Of a DNA stretch of 64,000 bases, positions 43,947 through 52,062 are shown piece by piece. The stretch comes from JAIBJN01 sp963699495. GTDB lineage: Bacteria > Actinomycetota > Thermoleophilia > Gaiellales > Gaiellaceae. Position 1 is the first letter of the stretch, and the number at the start of each line of letters is the position of its first letter. Where the stretch lies: the NCBI GenBank assembly GCA_963699495.1, contig CAVOUB010000005.1, positions 992,001 to 1,056,000 of the forward strand, read 5' to 3'. The position numbers and the translations under genes are program-made. A model generated the notes under the pieces. It was not told the DNA's origin. It was given only the letters and a program-made list of their open reading frames with translations, and ran no database searches.

Positions 43947-44236
43947 ACCCTGTTTACGGATGCGGCATCGCGCCGACCCGACCCGGGTGGAGGAGAGCGC
44001 CGGGGGCGTCCCAGCGCACACGGTCCTTGCGTCCAGAGCTCGGTGGGGATCGTCGAGGTTGTGCGTCGCATCGCATGCCGTTTCGGGAAAGGTCGGGGGC
44101 CCGCCTGCGGCAGCGAGCCCCCTGAGCGTCAACGGCAATGACTATTGTCTCTTGGCCGGGGCAAGCGTGCCTCCCCCCGGAGGGGGATCCGGGCCCGCCG
44201 ACGGGAGTATCCACCTTCGGCGGTACGCTCCGCGGC
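43947..44236. other. Intergenic stretch without a recognisable gene
   Basis: About 290 bases between the peptide terminator and the next gene. Open frames on both strands lack ribosome sites and codon bias. TACGCT at 44224-44229 is a likely -10 for the next gene. A frame beginning at 44138 could extend that gene upstream but is not favoured. Confidence 0.4.
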
Positions 44237-44896
44237 GTGGACTGGGACGAGCACGCGGAGCGGGAGGAGGAACGGTACGCAGACGGCCTGGCGCGGCTTC
44301 CGTCCGACCCCGACGGGCGCCAGAAGCAGCTCGTGCGGGTCGCCATGGCGGCCACCGGGGCCGGGCTCGCGCGGCTCATGCAAGGCCGTCGCGCGGAGGC
44401 CGTGGGCTGGCTCGGCCGCTCGGCCGAGCGGTTCCGGGAGAGCTACCTGGACGCTCCGCCGGGAAGCTGGGGGCGTCCGATCGGCGCCGTGAAGGCTCGG
44501 GTGCTCGCCGGCGACTGGGAGGGCGCTGCGGCGGATGCAGACTGGGCGCTCGAGCAGCGCCCGGACGGGGCACCCTCGCCGATCGGGCGGTACGCGGCCG
44601 TCCTCGCCCTCCTCGTCCTCGGCCGCGACGAGGAGGCCGGGCCGTTGGCCGACGGGCTGCAGCTGGAGCCCGAGGAGACCTTCCCGCGAGCGGTCGCCGA
44701 CGCTCTCGCCGCGCTCGCAGCCGGCGATTCCGACGCGTATCGGGAGGCGGTGGGAAGGGTGCTCGTCTCCTTCGAGGAGCGCGACGCCTACCTCGAGGAC
44801 ATCCCGGTGGCCGACACCGTGTGCGTGCTCGAGGCGCTCGCCGAGCGCCGCGGGCTCGCGGCGGGCCTCAGCTCGCCGCTGCTGCCGACCGGCTAG
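44237..44896 (+). CDS. Hypothetical helical (TPR-like) protein
   Basis: A 219-residue soluble protein, acidic and Ala/Glu/Leu-rich with helix pairs (GWLGRSAERFRESYLDAPPGS, quoted here in part; GDWEGAAADADWALEQRPDG). The pattern is TPR-like but without a strict repeat. The GTG at 44237 was chosen because TACGCT ends seven bases upstream; an ATG at 44138 would add an unstructured Pro/Gly stretch. I do not recognise the family; no link to the adjacent regulator is shown. Confidence 0.6.
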   Translation: MDWDEHAEREEERYADGLARLPSDPDGRQKQLVRVAMAATGAGLARLMQGRRAEAVGWLGRSAERFRESYLDAPPGSWGRPIGAVKARVLAGDWEGAAADADWALEQRPDGAPSPIGRYAAVLALLVLGRDEEAGPLADGLQLEPEETFPRAVADALAALAAGDSDAYREAVGRVLVSFEERDAYLEDIPVADTVCVLEALAERRGLAAGLSSPLLPTG

Positions 44897-44908
44897 CCGG
44901 CCTGGGGA

Positions 44909-46258
44909 CTAACTCTCGTCGCCGGCGAGCTCGGCGATGTCCACGGAGACGATCGTGTCCGGCTTCAGGAAGCGGCCGTTCACGAACGGCCACTCGTCCG
45001 AGTCCGCGTCGGCGATCTGGATCATGATCGCCTTGGCCTCCTGCTTCGCCGAGTCCTGGTCGGGGAAGTCGCCTGCGTCGACGCGCTCACCGGTCGTGAG
45101 CCTGATCGTCAGCCGCCAGGGGATTGTCGCGGTCGGCTCGGGCGCCTCCACCGGGACTTCCGGCGGCGCCTCGGCGACCGGCGCGGGCGTCGTCGTGGGC
45201 TCCGCAGGAGCCTCGGGATGCGAGGCGGCCGGCGGATAGGGCATCGACGGGAGCGGGGGCTCGGGCAGGGGCAAGGGCACGGGCTCCGACGAGGCCACCG
45301 GCTCGGGATCCGATGCGGGGGCCGCCGCAGGCGGGCGCGCGACCGGAGGCTCCACGTGCAGCGGAGGCTCAGGTGCCGCGAGCGGCTCGGGTGTGATCAA
45401 GGGCTCGGGGGCCGCGAGCGGCTGGGGAGGAGCCTGCGTCTCGAAGGCCATAGGAGGCTCGGGCGCGACCGGCGTGGGCTCGTAGGCGGGCTCGGGGGCC
45501 GGCGGAGGCTCGTAGGCCACCGGAGGCTCGGGCTCAGGAGCCGCGACGGGCTCGGGAGCCGCGGGCTCCTCTACTGCGGGAATCTGGAAGGCGGAGGGCT
45601 CGGGCGCCACGGGAACGGGCTCGGGCTCCGGGGCAGGGTCTGCGGTCGGCTCGTAAGCCGGCGCCTGCAGGATCAGCTCGGGATCTGCGGGAGCACTGCC
45701 GTTCGCATGCTCGCCGTGAGCGGCGACGTCCGGCTCGGGCTCGGCCGGGACGTCGGGCGCCGGGCCGGGCTCCGCCGCGGGCTCAGGGCTCGCAGCGGGC
45801 GTCAGGGGCCGGGAGAAGACGTCGGCGGCGATCTCGGCCAGCTCGCCGCGGGCGGAGACGACGAAGCGCGCGTCGTCACGACCGAGGGCCTCGCGGATGT
45901 TCCGCATGAGCACCTCGTCCGTCGGGTCGGCGATCGCCACGACCGGAAGCTCTCCGTCGAAGGAGTAGGGGAGCGCCCGGAAGAGGCGCGCCTGCTCCTC
46001 GGTGAAGAGCGACGCCGCGGAGGGATCGACGATCTGCTCGCGCAGCGTCACGAACTCGAGGCCCTTCTGGCCGGCCAGCAGCCGAGCCAGGTCGACCTCG
46101 GAGATCAGGCCGCGCTCGGTCAGGATCTCGCCGAGCCGCTTGCCGGTCTTCACACCCTCCTCGAGGGCGCTCTCGATCGTCTCGGCGGGCAGAAGCCCGG
46201 CCCGGAAGATGAGGGTGCCGAGAGGCGCGTCGGGACGCTCGCGAAGCGGAGTGCTCAC
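44909..46258 (-). CDS. Free-standing MshEN (GspE N-terminal) domain protein with long Pro/Glu linker
   Basis: A 449-residue protein. The first 150 residues are an MshEN/GspE_N domain (LGTLIFRAGLLPAETIESAL, KRLGEILTERGLISEVDLARL, YSFDGELPVVAIADPTDEVL), the domain that in MshE and PilB binds cyclic di-GMP. Residues about 155-370 are a low-complexity linker of Pro, Glu and Ala (many APEPE/PEP steps), and the last 75 residues form a small domain (LTIRLTTGERVDAGDFPDQD). There is no ATPase domain, unlike GspE/PilB. The GTG at 46258 has GGAGA seven bases upstream. It may be a c-di-GMP sensor or adaptor, an inference from the domain. Confidence 0.78.
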   Translation of the reverse strand: MSTPLRERPDAPLGTLIFRAGLLPAETIESALEEGVKTGKRLGEILTERGLISEVDLARLLAGQKGLEFVTLREQIVDPSAASLFTEEQARLFRALPYSFDGELPVVAIADPTDEVLMRNIREALGRDDARFVVSARGELAEIAADVFSRPLTPAASPEPAAEPGPAPDVPAEPEPDVAAHGEHANGSAPADPELILQAPAYEPTADPAPEPEPVPVAPEPSAFQIPAVEEPAAPEPVAAPEPEPPVAYEPPPAPEPAYEPTPVAPEPPMAFETQAPPQPLAAPEPLITPEPLAAPEPPLHVEPPVARPPAAAPASDPEPVASSEPVPLPLPEPPLPSMPYPPAASHPEAPAEPTTTPAPVAEAPPEVPVEAPEPTATIPWRLTIRLTTGERVDAGDFPDQDSAKQEAKAIMIQIADADSDEWPFVNGRFLKPDTIVSVDIAELAGDES

Positions 46259-46432
46259 AGGCTCTCCGTCAGGTCGCGGGGGTTCGCCGCGCTGGTCGCC
46301 AGGGGGGTGAAACGCTTCCACGTCATGAGCCGCAGAGGGGGCAGGATGGCCCCGTCTAGCTCTGAGTATCGTCCGATCGGGAGAGCCGGTTATCACCCTC
46401 ACGGGTGATACACGGCGGCTCATACGCGCTTC

Positions 46433-47650
46433 CTACCCGACGAGGAGGCCGGTGGCGTACATGACGGCGAGCCCGGCGAGGAAACCGCCCACCGCGTAGC
46501 CCGACGTGAGGCCTCCTGGAGCGCGCCGCGCGACGAAGCGGGCCACCTCGACCACGACCTGCAACGCGGCGCCCGCTGCCAGGGAGAAGAAGACGACGGC
46601 CAGGACGTCACTCGTGAAGTAGCCGCCGATCCAGGCGCCGAGGATGGTGGGCGCGCCGGCGACGAGGGCCAGCGTCGCAAGCCGCCCGAGCCCGGCCCGC
46701 TGGCCCTCGGCGACGGGTGCGGCGATCCCGAGCCCCTCGGTGATGTTGTGGAGCATGAAGCCGACGATGAGAAACGTCCCCAGGGTGAGCTCGCCGAGGG
46801 CGAAGGACGTCCCGACGGCCAGGCCTTCGCCCAGGTTGTGCACGCCGATCCCGACGGCGACGAGGGTGGCCAGGGCGAGGCCTCCGAGCGCCCCGCCCTT
46901 CGCGACGCCGGCGCGGCCGAGCCGTTGGGAGAGGAACGTCAATGCGAGGTAGCTCGTCGCGACGCCGAGGACGACCAGGCCGGTCCCGCCGAGGGCACCC
47001 GGCAGCGCCGCCTGGAGCTCGAGAGCCTCCGAGAGTGCCTCCACGGCGAGAAAGGTCAGCAGCCCGCCGGTCATCGCCATGAAGGCCGCCAGCCATTCCG
47101 GACGCGCTCGGCGGAGCGACGGGAGCCAGAGGAGCCCCAGGGCGATGGGAACGAGGCCGACCAGCGCGCCGATGACCGCGTAGCCGAGGAAGCCCTGCGG
47201 GCTCGGCTGCGGGGTCTCGACGGCGGCCGGGATCTCCTCCGTCGTCTGGATTCCGGTGGAGCTGGTGATCCCGACGGCGATCGGCTCGGCCTCGACCCAG
47301 GCGTACGGGACGACGATCGTCGCCGAGCGGAGGCGCCCAAGGGTCGTCGGCCCGTCCACCGTGTAGGGGACGATCGCGTCGTCGACGGTGACGGTGGCGA
47401 TGGTGAGGTCGGCGCGCTGCGGGTTCGTGACCCGGATCCGGATCTCGCCGGGGGAGAACTGGACGCGCCGGACATCGAACTGGTCGGGTGGGGGCGGATT
47501 CTCGCCCACGAGCTCGAGGAGCGAATCGCCGCGGGCCGAGAAGAGCGAGACGACGGCGACGAGGAGGACGATCGGGACGAGCGCCCAGAGCCGCCAGCGC
47601 ATCGTCTCGCGGCGGCGCTGCGGCTCCTCGGCGACGGACCTGGCCTCCAC
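46433..47650 (-). CDS. ZIP-family metal transporter with extracytoplasmic N-terminal domain
   Basis: A roughly 405-residue protein. An N-terminal membrane segment and a beta-rich extracytoplasmic domain of about 110 residues (FDVRRVQFSPGEIRIRVTNP, quoted in part) precede a ZIP core of about eight helices. The metal-site motifs are GVHNLGEGLAVG and MLHNITEGLGIAAP, as in zinc/iron-permeases. The N-terminal domain resembles a cupredoxin-like fold and is not part of ordinary ZIP proteins. GTG 47650 is the longer start; ATG 47602 is possible. It begins 11 bases after the stop of the multicopper oxidase gene, in an operon controlled by the divergent metal-type palindromes. Confidence 0.82.
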   Translation of the reverse strand: MEARSVAEEPQRRRETMRWRLWALVPIVLLVAVVSLFSARGDSLLELVGENPPPPDQFDVRRVQFSPGEIRIRVTNPQRADLTIATVTVDDAIVPYTVDGPTTLGRLRSATIVVPYAWVEAEPIAVGITSSTGIQTTEEIPAAVETPQPSPQGFLGYAVIGALVGLVPIALGLLWLPSLRRARPEWLAAFMAMTGGLLTFLAVEALSEALELQAALPGALGGTGLVVLGVATSYLALTFLSQRLGRAGVAKGGALGGLALATLVAVGIGVHNLGEGLAVGTSFALGELTLGTFLIVGFMLHNITEGLGIAAPVAEGQRAGLGRLATLALVAGAPTILGAWIGGYFTSDVLAVVFFSLAAGAALQVVVEVARFVARRAPGGLTSGYAVGGFLAGLAVMYATGLLVG

Positions 47651-47661
47651 TAGCGCTGTAC

Positions 47662-48660
47662 CTAGTCCTCGACCTCGAAGAAGCCCATCCAGCCCAGCTC
47701 GGCGAACTCGGACTGGTGCGCGTGGAACATGAAGCGGCCGGTGTTGGCGAAGTCGATCTCGATGATCCCGCGCTGGCCCTGGCAGAGCATGACCGTGTCC
47801 GTGTACTCGAACTGGTCGCTCGTGCCCGTCGGGTAGTAGCGGAAGAAGTCGCCGTGGAGGTGGAACGAGTTGACGAGGTCGAACTCGGTCAGGTTGGCGA
47901 TGTAGATGCGGACGGTCTCCGAGCGCTTCACCTTGATCGGGTAGCGCGCGTAGTAGAACGCAGGCCCGTTCACCGCGTAGAAGTTGTTCTCGCCGTCGCC
48001 GTCCGTGTCGAAGGCGTTCATCACCATCACGAGCTCCTGTGCGGGCGGGCGCGGCTCGGGCGGATCGATGATGAAGGCGCCGTACAGGCCCTTGTGGATG
48101 TGCTTCTTCAGCGGGGTTGCGTGGCAGTGGTACAGGTGCATCCCGTAGGGCCGGGCGGGGAACTCGTAGGTGAAGCTCTGGCCCGGGCTCACGATCTCGA
48201 AGACGCCGTCCATGTTGGCCGGGTGGATCCCGTGGAAGTGGATCGTGTGCGGGTGCGAGCTCGCGTTGCGGAAGTTGACGCGGAGGATGTCGTCCTCGGT
48301 GACGCGGATGACAGGCCCGGGCGCGGTGCCGTTGTAAGTCCACGCCGGATAGAAGACGCCCTTGGCGACCTCGATGTCCCGGTCCTGGGCGATCAGCGCG
48401 TGCTCGCTGACGCGCCCGGGCTGATGGGGGAGCGCGGCCGGCGGATACGTCAGGTCGTCGAGGTCGTCGGGGCCGCCCGGGGCGGGAACCTGCTCGCCGA
48501 TCATCGCGGCGTGCCCCATCGCGGCGTGGTTCATGCCCATGTGCGTCGCCTCCAGCTCCCTGCGCCCGGCCAGCGCGATGCCTGCGAACGGCGCGGCGGC
48601 GACGACGGGAGCGACGCCTGCGATCAGCTGGCGACGGCTGAGGCCACGAGACTTAGACAT
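47662..48660 (-). CDS. Tat-exported two-domain multicopper oxidase
   Basis: A 332-residue cupredoxin-type oxidase. The N-terminus SRGLSRRQLIAGVAP is a Tat signal. Copper ligands appear as THIHFHGIH-like text (IHFHGIHPANMDG), LYHCHATPLKKHIHKG, NSFHLHGDFF and FMFHAHQSEF. Such enzymes oxidise Mn(II), Fe(II) or phenols with oxygen; the pairing with ZIP and NRAMP transporters suggests a metal substrate, an inference. TATATT lies exactly six bases before the ATG at 48660, so the mRNA is probably leaderless, and the ATG itself lies inside a palindromic operator. Confidence 0.87.
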   Translation of the reverse strand: MSKSRGLSRRQLIAGVAPVVAAAPFAGIALAGRRELEATHMGMNHAAMGHAAMIGEQVPAPGGPDDLDDLTYPPAALPHQPGRVSEHALIAQDRDIEVAKGVFYPAWTYNGTAPGPVIRVTEDDILRVNFRNASSHPHTIHFHGIHPANMDGVFEIVSPGQSFTYEFPARPYGMHLYHCHATPLKKHIHKGLYGAFIIDPPEPRPPAQELVMVMNAFDTDGDGENNFYAVNGPAFYYARYPIKVKRSETVRIYIANLTEFDLVNSFHLHGDFFRYYPTGTSDQFEYTDTVMLCQGQRGIIEIDFANTGRFMFHAHQSEFAELGWMGFFEVED

Positions 48661-48679
48661 GTCTAAAATATAGTTTAGA
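48653..48679. promoter_or_regulatory. Overlapping palindromes of DtxR/MntR type in a divergent promoter
   Basis: TTAGACATGTCTAA (48653-48666) is a perfect 14-bp palindrome; TCTAAA (48662-48667) and TTTAGA (74-79 of the same hundred, 48674-48679) form a second, overlapping inverted repeat. They cover the -10 of the multicopper oxidase (TATATT, minus strand, 48667-48672), its start codon, and TATAGT (48669-48674) for the NRAMP gene. The TTAG/CTAA arms are like manganese/iron DtxR-family operators. Confidence 0.7.
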
Positions 48680-48684
48680 GTTCT

Positions 48685-50010
48685 ATGGACTCGCAAGGGC
48701 TGCCACTCCCGGAAGCGTCCGAGCGAGCGGCTCCCGACGTCGGCGACGTGCTTCCGGGCGAGGCGGCGACGCTCCGCGCAGCCCAGGAGACGCTTGCGGG
48801 CGAGCGACGCGGGCTGCGCGGGCTCTTGCCGTTCCTCGGCCCCGCCTTCATCGCGGCGGTCGCCTACATCGACCCGGGCAACTTCGCGACGAACGTGGCC
48901 GCCGGCGCCGAGTTCGGCTACCTGCTCCTCTGGGTCGTGCTCGCCGCGAACCTCATGGCGATGGTCGTCCAGACCCTCTCGGCGAAGCTCGGGATCGCCA
49001 CCGGGCGCAACCTGCCGGAGATGTGCCGGGATCATTTCCGGCGGCGGGTCTCGATCGGCCTCTGGATCCAGGCCGAGGTGATCGCGATGGCGACTGATCT
49101 CGCGGAGGTGCTCGGCGCGGCGCTCGGGCTCCACCTGCTGTTCGGCGTCCCGCTCTTCCCGGCCGGCCTGATCGCCGGGGCGGGCGCGTTCGGGATCCTC
49201 GCACTCCAACGCTACGGCTTCCGGCGCCTCGAGGCGGTCGTCGCCGGGCTCGTCGGGGTGATCGTCGTCGCATTCGTGGTGCAGGTTGCGCTCGCGCAGC
49301 CCGACCCGATCGAGGTCGGCCAACATCTGGTCGTCCCGGGCTTCGATGGCACGGAGTCGCTGCTGCTCGCCGCCGGCATCCTCGGCGCCACGGTCATGCC
49401 CCACGTCGTCTACCTGCATTCGGCGCTGACGCAGGGGCGCATCCGGGGACGGTCGGCCGCAGAGCTTCGTCAGATCCAGCGCTACGAGCGGCTGGACGTG
49501 ATCATCGCGATGTCGATCGCCGGGGTCGTCAACATCTCGATGCTTGCGATCGCGGCGGCCGTCTTCTTCGGTCTCGGAATCGACAGCATCGAAGAGGCCT
49601 ACGCGGCTTTCGAAAGCGAGCTCAGCGGCGGCTCGGCCGCGCTCTTCGGCATCGCGCTTCTGGCCTCGGGGCTCTCCTCGTCCTCGGTTGGGACGCTGGC
49701 GGGTCAGGTAGTCATGCAGGGCTTCGTCAACCGCCGCATCCCGGTCTTCCTCCGCCGTGCCGTGACGATGGCCCCCGCGCTCGTCATCCTCGCCGTCGGC
49801 GTCGATCCCAGCCGCGCGCTTGTCCTCAGCCAGGTCGTGCTCTCCTTCGGGATCCCGTTCGCGCTCGTGCCTCTCCTGCTCTTCACGCGCCGCCGCGACC
49901 TGATGGGGGAGCTCGCCAACACCCGCTTGACGAACGTGGTGGCCGCGGCCATCGTGGCGCTCATCGTCAGCCTCAACCTCTTCCTCCTGTACGAGATCTT
50001 CGTGGCCTGA
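48685..50010 (+). CDS. mntH: NRAMP-family Mn(2+)/Fe(2+) transporter
   Basis: A 441-residue, eleven-helix divalent metal:proton symporter. DPGNFATN in helix 1 (about 63) and VMPHVVYLHSALTQGR in helix 6 (about 237) hold the metal-binding Asp, Asn, Met and His. The N-terminal 40 residues are a soluble acidic extension (EAATLRAAQETLAGERRG). The ATG at 48685 is ten bases after TATAGT, so the leader is at most a few bases. Shared operator with the oxidase-ZIP operon suggests common control by metal. Confidence 0.9.
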   Translation: MDSQGLPLPEASERAAPDVGDVLPGEAATLRAAQETLAGERRGLRGLLPFLGPAFIAAVAYIDPGNFATNVAAGAEFGYLLLWVVLAANLMAMVVQTLSAKLGIATGRNLPEMCRDHFRRRVSIGLWIQAEVIAMATDLAEVLGAALGLHLLFGVPLFPAGLIAGAGAFGILALQRYGFRRLEAVVAGLVGVIVVAFVVQVALAQPDPIEVGQHLVVPGFDGTESLLLAAGILGATVMPHVVYLHSALTQGRIRGRSAAELRQIQRYERLDVIIAMSIAGVVNISMLAIAAAVFFGLGIDSIEEAYAAFESELSGGSAALFGIALLASGLSSSSVGTLAGQVVMQGFVNRRIPVFLRRAVTMAPALVILAVGVDPSRALVLSQVVLSFGIPFALVPLLLFTRRRDLMGELANTRLTNVVAAAIVALIVSLNLFLLYEIFVA

Positions 50011-50021
50011 GCAGACCGGCG

Positions 50022-50651
50022 GTGCCTGGCATGGAGATCACGATCTGCGACGAGACGGACTTCGGCTTTGGGTGGATCGCGGCCGAGCCGGCGCTCCTCC
50101 AGCGCGCCTCGCATGCGCTTGCCGCGGACGGGCGCGTGTGGCTTGTCGACCCCGTCGACGCACCGGAGATCGAGGAACGCGTGCGCGCTCTGGGGGAGCC
50201 CGCTGGTGTCCTCCAGCTCGTCGACCGCCACCCGCGCGACTGCGCCGCGCTCGCCGGGCGCCTGGATGTCCCGCACCACCGCGTGCCCTTCGCCGGCGTC
50301 CCGGATGCGCCTTTCGAGCTGCGGAGAGTCCTGAACGTGCCGGGGTGGCGTGAGGTCGCGCTCTGGTGGAAGGCCGAGCGCGTCCTGGTCTGCACGGAGG
50401 CGCTCGGCACGGCCTCCTACTTCCGTGCCCCGGACGAGTTGCTCGGCGTCCACCCCTTCCTCCGGCTCTACCAGCCCAGGGCCCTCCGGGACCTGGCGCA
50501 GGGTCTGAGCCCGGGGCACGTTCTCGTCGGCCACGGAGAGGGAGTTCACGGTGACGGCGCGGCTCCGGCGCTCGCACAAGCCGTGCTCGGCGCACGCCGC
50601 GCCGCGCCGCGCTGGCTGCGGCATCAACTGCGAAGGAGGCGAAAGCCATGA
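50022..50651 (+). CDS. Conserved hypothetical, metallo-beta-lactamase-like
   Basis: A roughly 209-residue protein (GTG 50022; ATG 50031 is equally possible). It opens with DFGFGWIAAEPALLQRASHAL, has VWLVDPVDAPEIEERVRAL in the middle, and ends VLVGHGEGVHGDGAA followed by an Arg-rich tail. The layout and the GHGEGVHGDG stretch recall metallo-beta-lactamase-fold proteins of actinobacteria that have lost part of the metal site. No substrate can be given. The next gene starts inside its stop (ATGA). Confidence 0.62.
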   Translation: MPGMEITICDETDFGFGWIAAEPALLQRASHALAADGRVWLVDPVDAPEIEERVRALGEPAGVLQLVDRHPRDCAALAGRLDVPHHRVPFAGVPDAPFELRRVLNVPGWREVALWWKAERVLVCTEALGTASYFRAPDELLGVHPFLRLYQPRALRDLAQGLSPGHVLVGHGEGVHGDGAAPALAQAVLGARRAAPRWLRHQLRRRRKP

Positions 50652-51439
50652 GAGACGACCTCGTACCCGGCAATCCGTTTCCCGATCTGCGCCTGCCCGA
50701 GGTCTCGGGCAAGGAGACGGCCCTGAGCGAGATCGCGGGCGGCCAGGCGCTCGTGCTCGCCTTCGTCCGCGGGTGGTGGTGCCCGAAGGAGCAGGTGCGC
50801 CTGCAGAACCTCGTCGGGCTCCAGGACGAGATCCACCGCGAGTTCGGCCGCATCGTCGCGGTCACGGTGGACGAGCCCTACGTCAACGGAGCCTTCCGCG
50901 CCGGCCTCGGCGCGGATTTCCCGTTCCTCTCCGACGAGGAGCGGCGGGTCGCCGAGGAGCTCGACCTGCTCGAGCTGACCGACGAGACCCACCGTCCGCA
51001 CCTGCCGTTCACCTTCCTCCTCGACTCGCAGCTGGTCATCTCGAGGATCTGGTGCGGGTTTTGGTACTGGGGGAACCCGACTCCGGACGAGCTCCGCCTG
51101 GCCCTGCGCGAGATCGTCGCAGCCGAGCAGCCGAGCTACGACCCGCAGGGAGTCTGGCGCGCCGGCGGGGCGGCGCCGCCCGGCGCCGGAATCGACTCGC
51201 CTGTGGTCTGGATCCGGGAGGACTCGCAGGGAAACGAGCTCTGGCGGGGCGTCCACGAGGGCGCGATCCCCGAGGTCGGCGCCGAGCTGGGGATCTCGCC
51301 GGTCGACGGCCGGCCGTGGGTCGTCAGGAGGATCGAGGAGGCAGACGGGCGCACCGGGATCCACCTGAGCAAGGAGGGCCCGACGGGCAACCCCCGCCTC
51401 GTCGGGCACCGGATCACCGCAGGCCCGCGCGTGCCGTAG
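50648..51439 (+). CDS. AhpC/TSA-type redoxin (peroxiredoxin-like)
   Basis: A 263-residue thioredoxin-fold protein. GNPFPDLRLPEVSG is the usual start and VRGWWCPKEQVRLQ holds the peroxidatic Cys (about residue 45), in the W-C-P form of redoxins. There is no clear resolving Cys in the usual place. The last 85 residues (VVWIREDSQGNELWRGVHEG onward) are an added domain not found in ordinary peroxiredoxins. Overlaps the upstream gene by four bases. Confidence 0.8.
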   Translation: MRDDLVPGNPFPDLRLPEVSGKETALSEIAGGQALVLAFVRGWWCPKEQVRLQNLVGLQDEIHREFGRIVAVTVDEPYVNGAFRAGLGADFPFLSDEERRVAEELDLLELTDETHRPHLPFTFLLDSQLVISRIWCGFWYWGNPTPDELRLALREIVAAEQPSYDPQGVWRAGGAAPPGAGIDSPVVWIREDSQGNELWRGVHEGAIPEVGAELGISPVDGRPWVVRRIEEADGRTGIHLSKEGPTGNPRLVGHRITAGPRVP

Positions 51440-51453
51440 AGTCACGCCGGGAC

Positions 51454-52062
51454 GTGGCGATCCAGGAGGCTCCCGACCGGATCTCGGCGGCGCGCGTCGG
51501 CGCAGGCGTGCGAACCATCGCAGGCTGCCTCGCCGCCGGCCTGGTCGTCGGTATCGTCGTCGCGGGCCTGGGCTCCCGGCTCGTCATGCGGCTCGTGGCC
51601 GTCGCCGACGCTGACGCGCGCGGCACCTTGACGGAGAACGGGAACCGCGTCGGCGACATCACCCTCGAGGGAACGGCCGCGCTCCTCGTCTTCGTGGGCA
51701 TCTCCAGCGGCCTCGCGGCCGGGCTGATCGTGCTGGCCGTCCGGCGCTGGCTCCCTCCCCGCCTTCCCTGGCGTGGGCTCGCTCTCTCGGTCGTCCTGCT
51801 CGCCTTGCTCGGCCGGACGGTGATCGACCCCGAGAACATCGACTTCCGGCTGCTCGGGGCGGCCGGCCTCGCGATCGCGCTCTTCGGCTCGCTCTTCTTC
51901 GTCGCGGGGTTCGCGCTCGCGCCGCTGGCCGACCGGTGGGGCCCCGGCGTGCCGCGGGTGCTCTACCGCGGGGACGTCACCGTCGTCGGCGGGATCGTCA
52001 TCGCCACGGTCGTCGCCTTCGGCCTCGTCCAGCTGGGCCTGGACGTCGCCGAGATGGTCTAG
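51454..52062 (+). CDS. Five-helix membrane protein of unknown function
   Basis: A 202-residue membrane protein with about five hydrophobic helices (TIAGCLAAGLVVGIVVAGLG, ALSVVLLALLGRTV, LAIALFGSLFFVAGFALAP). GSRLVMRLVAVADADARG after helix 1 is a conserved-looking loop. The GTG at 51454 follows TAGAGT by eleven bases. I do not recognise the family. Stop codon shared with that of the M20 gene on the opposite strand. Confidence 0.65.
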   Translation: MAIQEAPDRISAARVGAGVRTIAGCLAAGLVVGIVVAGLGSRLVMRLVAVADADARGTLTENGNRVGDITLEGTAALLVFVGISSGLAAGLIVLAVRRWLPPRLPWRGLALSVVLLALLGRTVIDPENIDFRLLGAAGLAIALFGSLFFVAGFALAPLADRWGPGVPRVLYRGDVTVVGGIVIATVVAFGLVQLGLDVAEMV

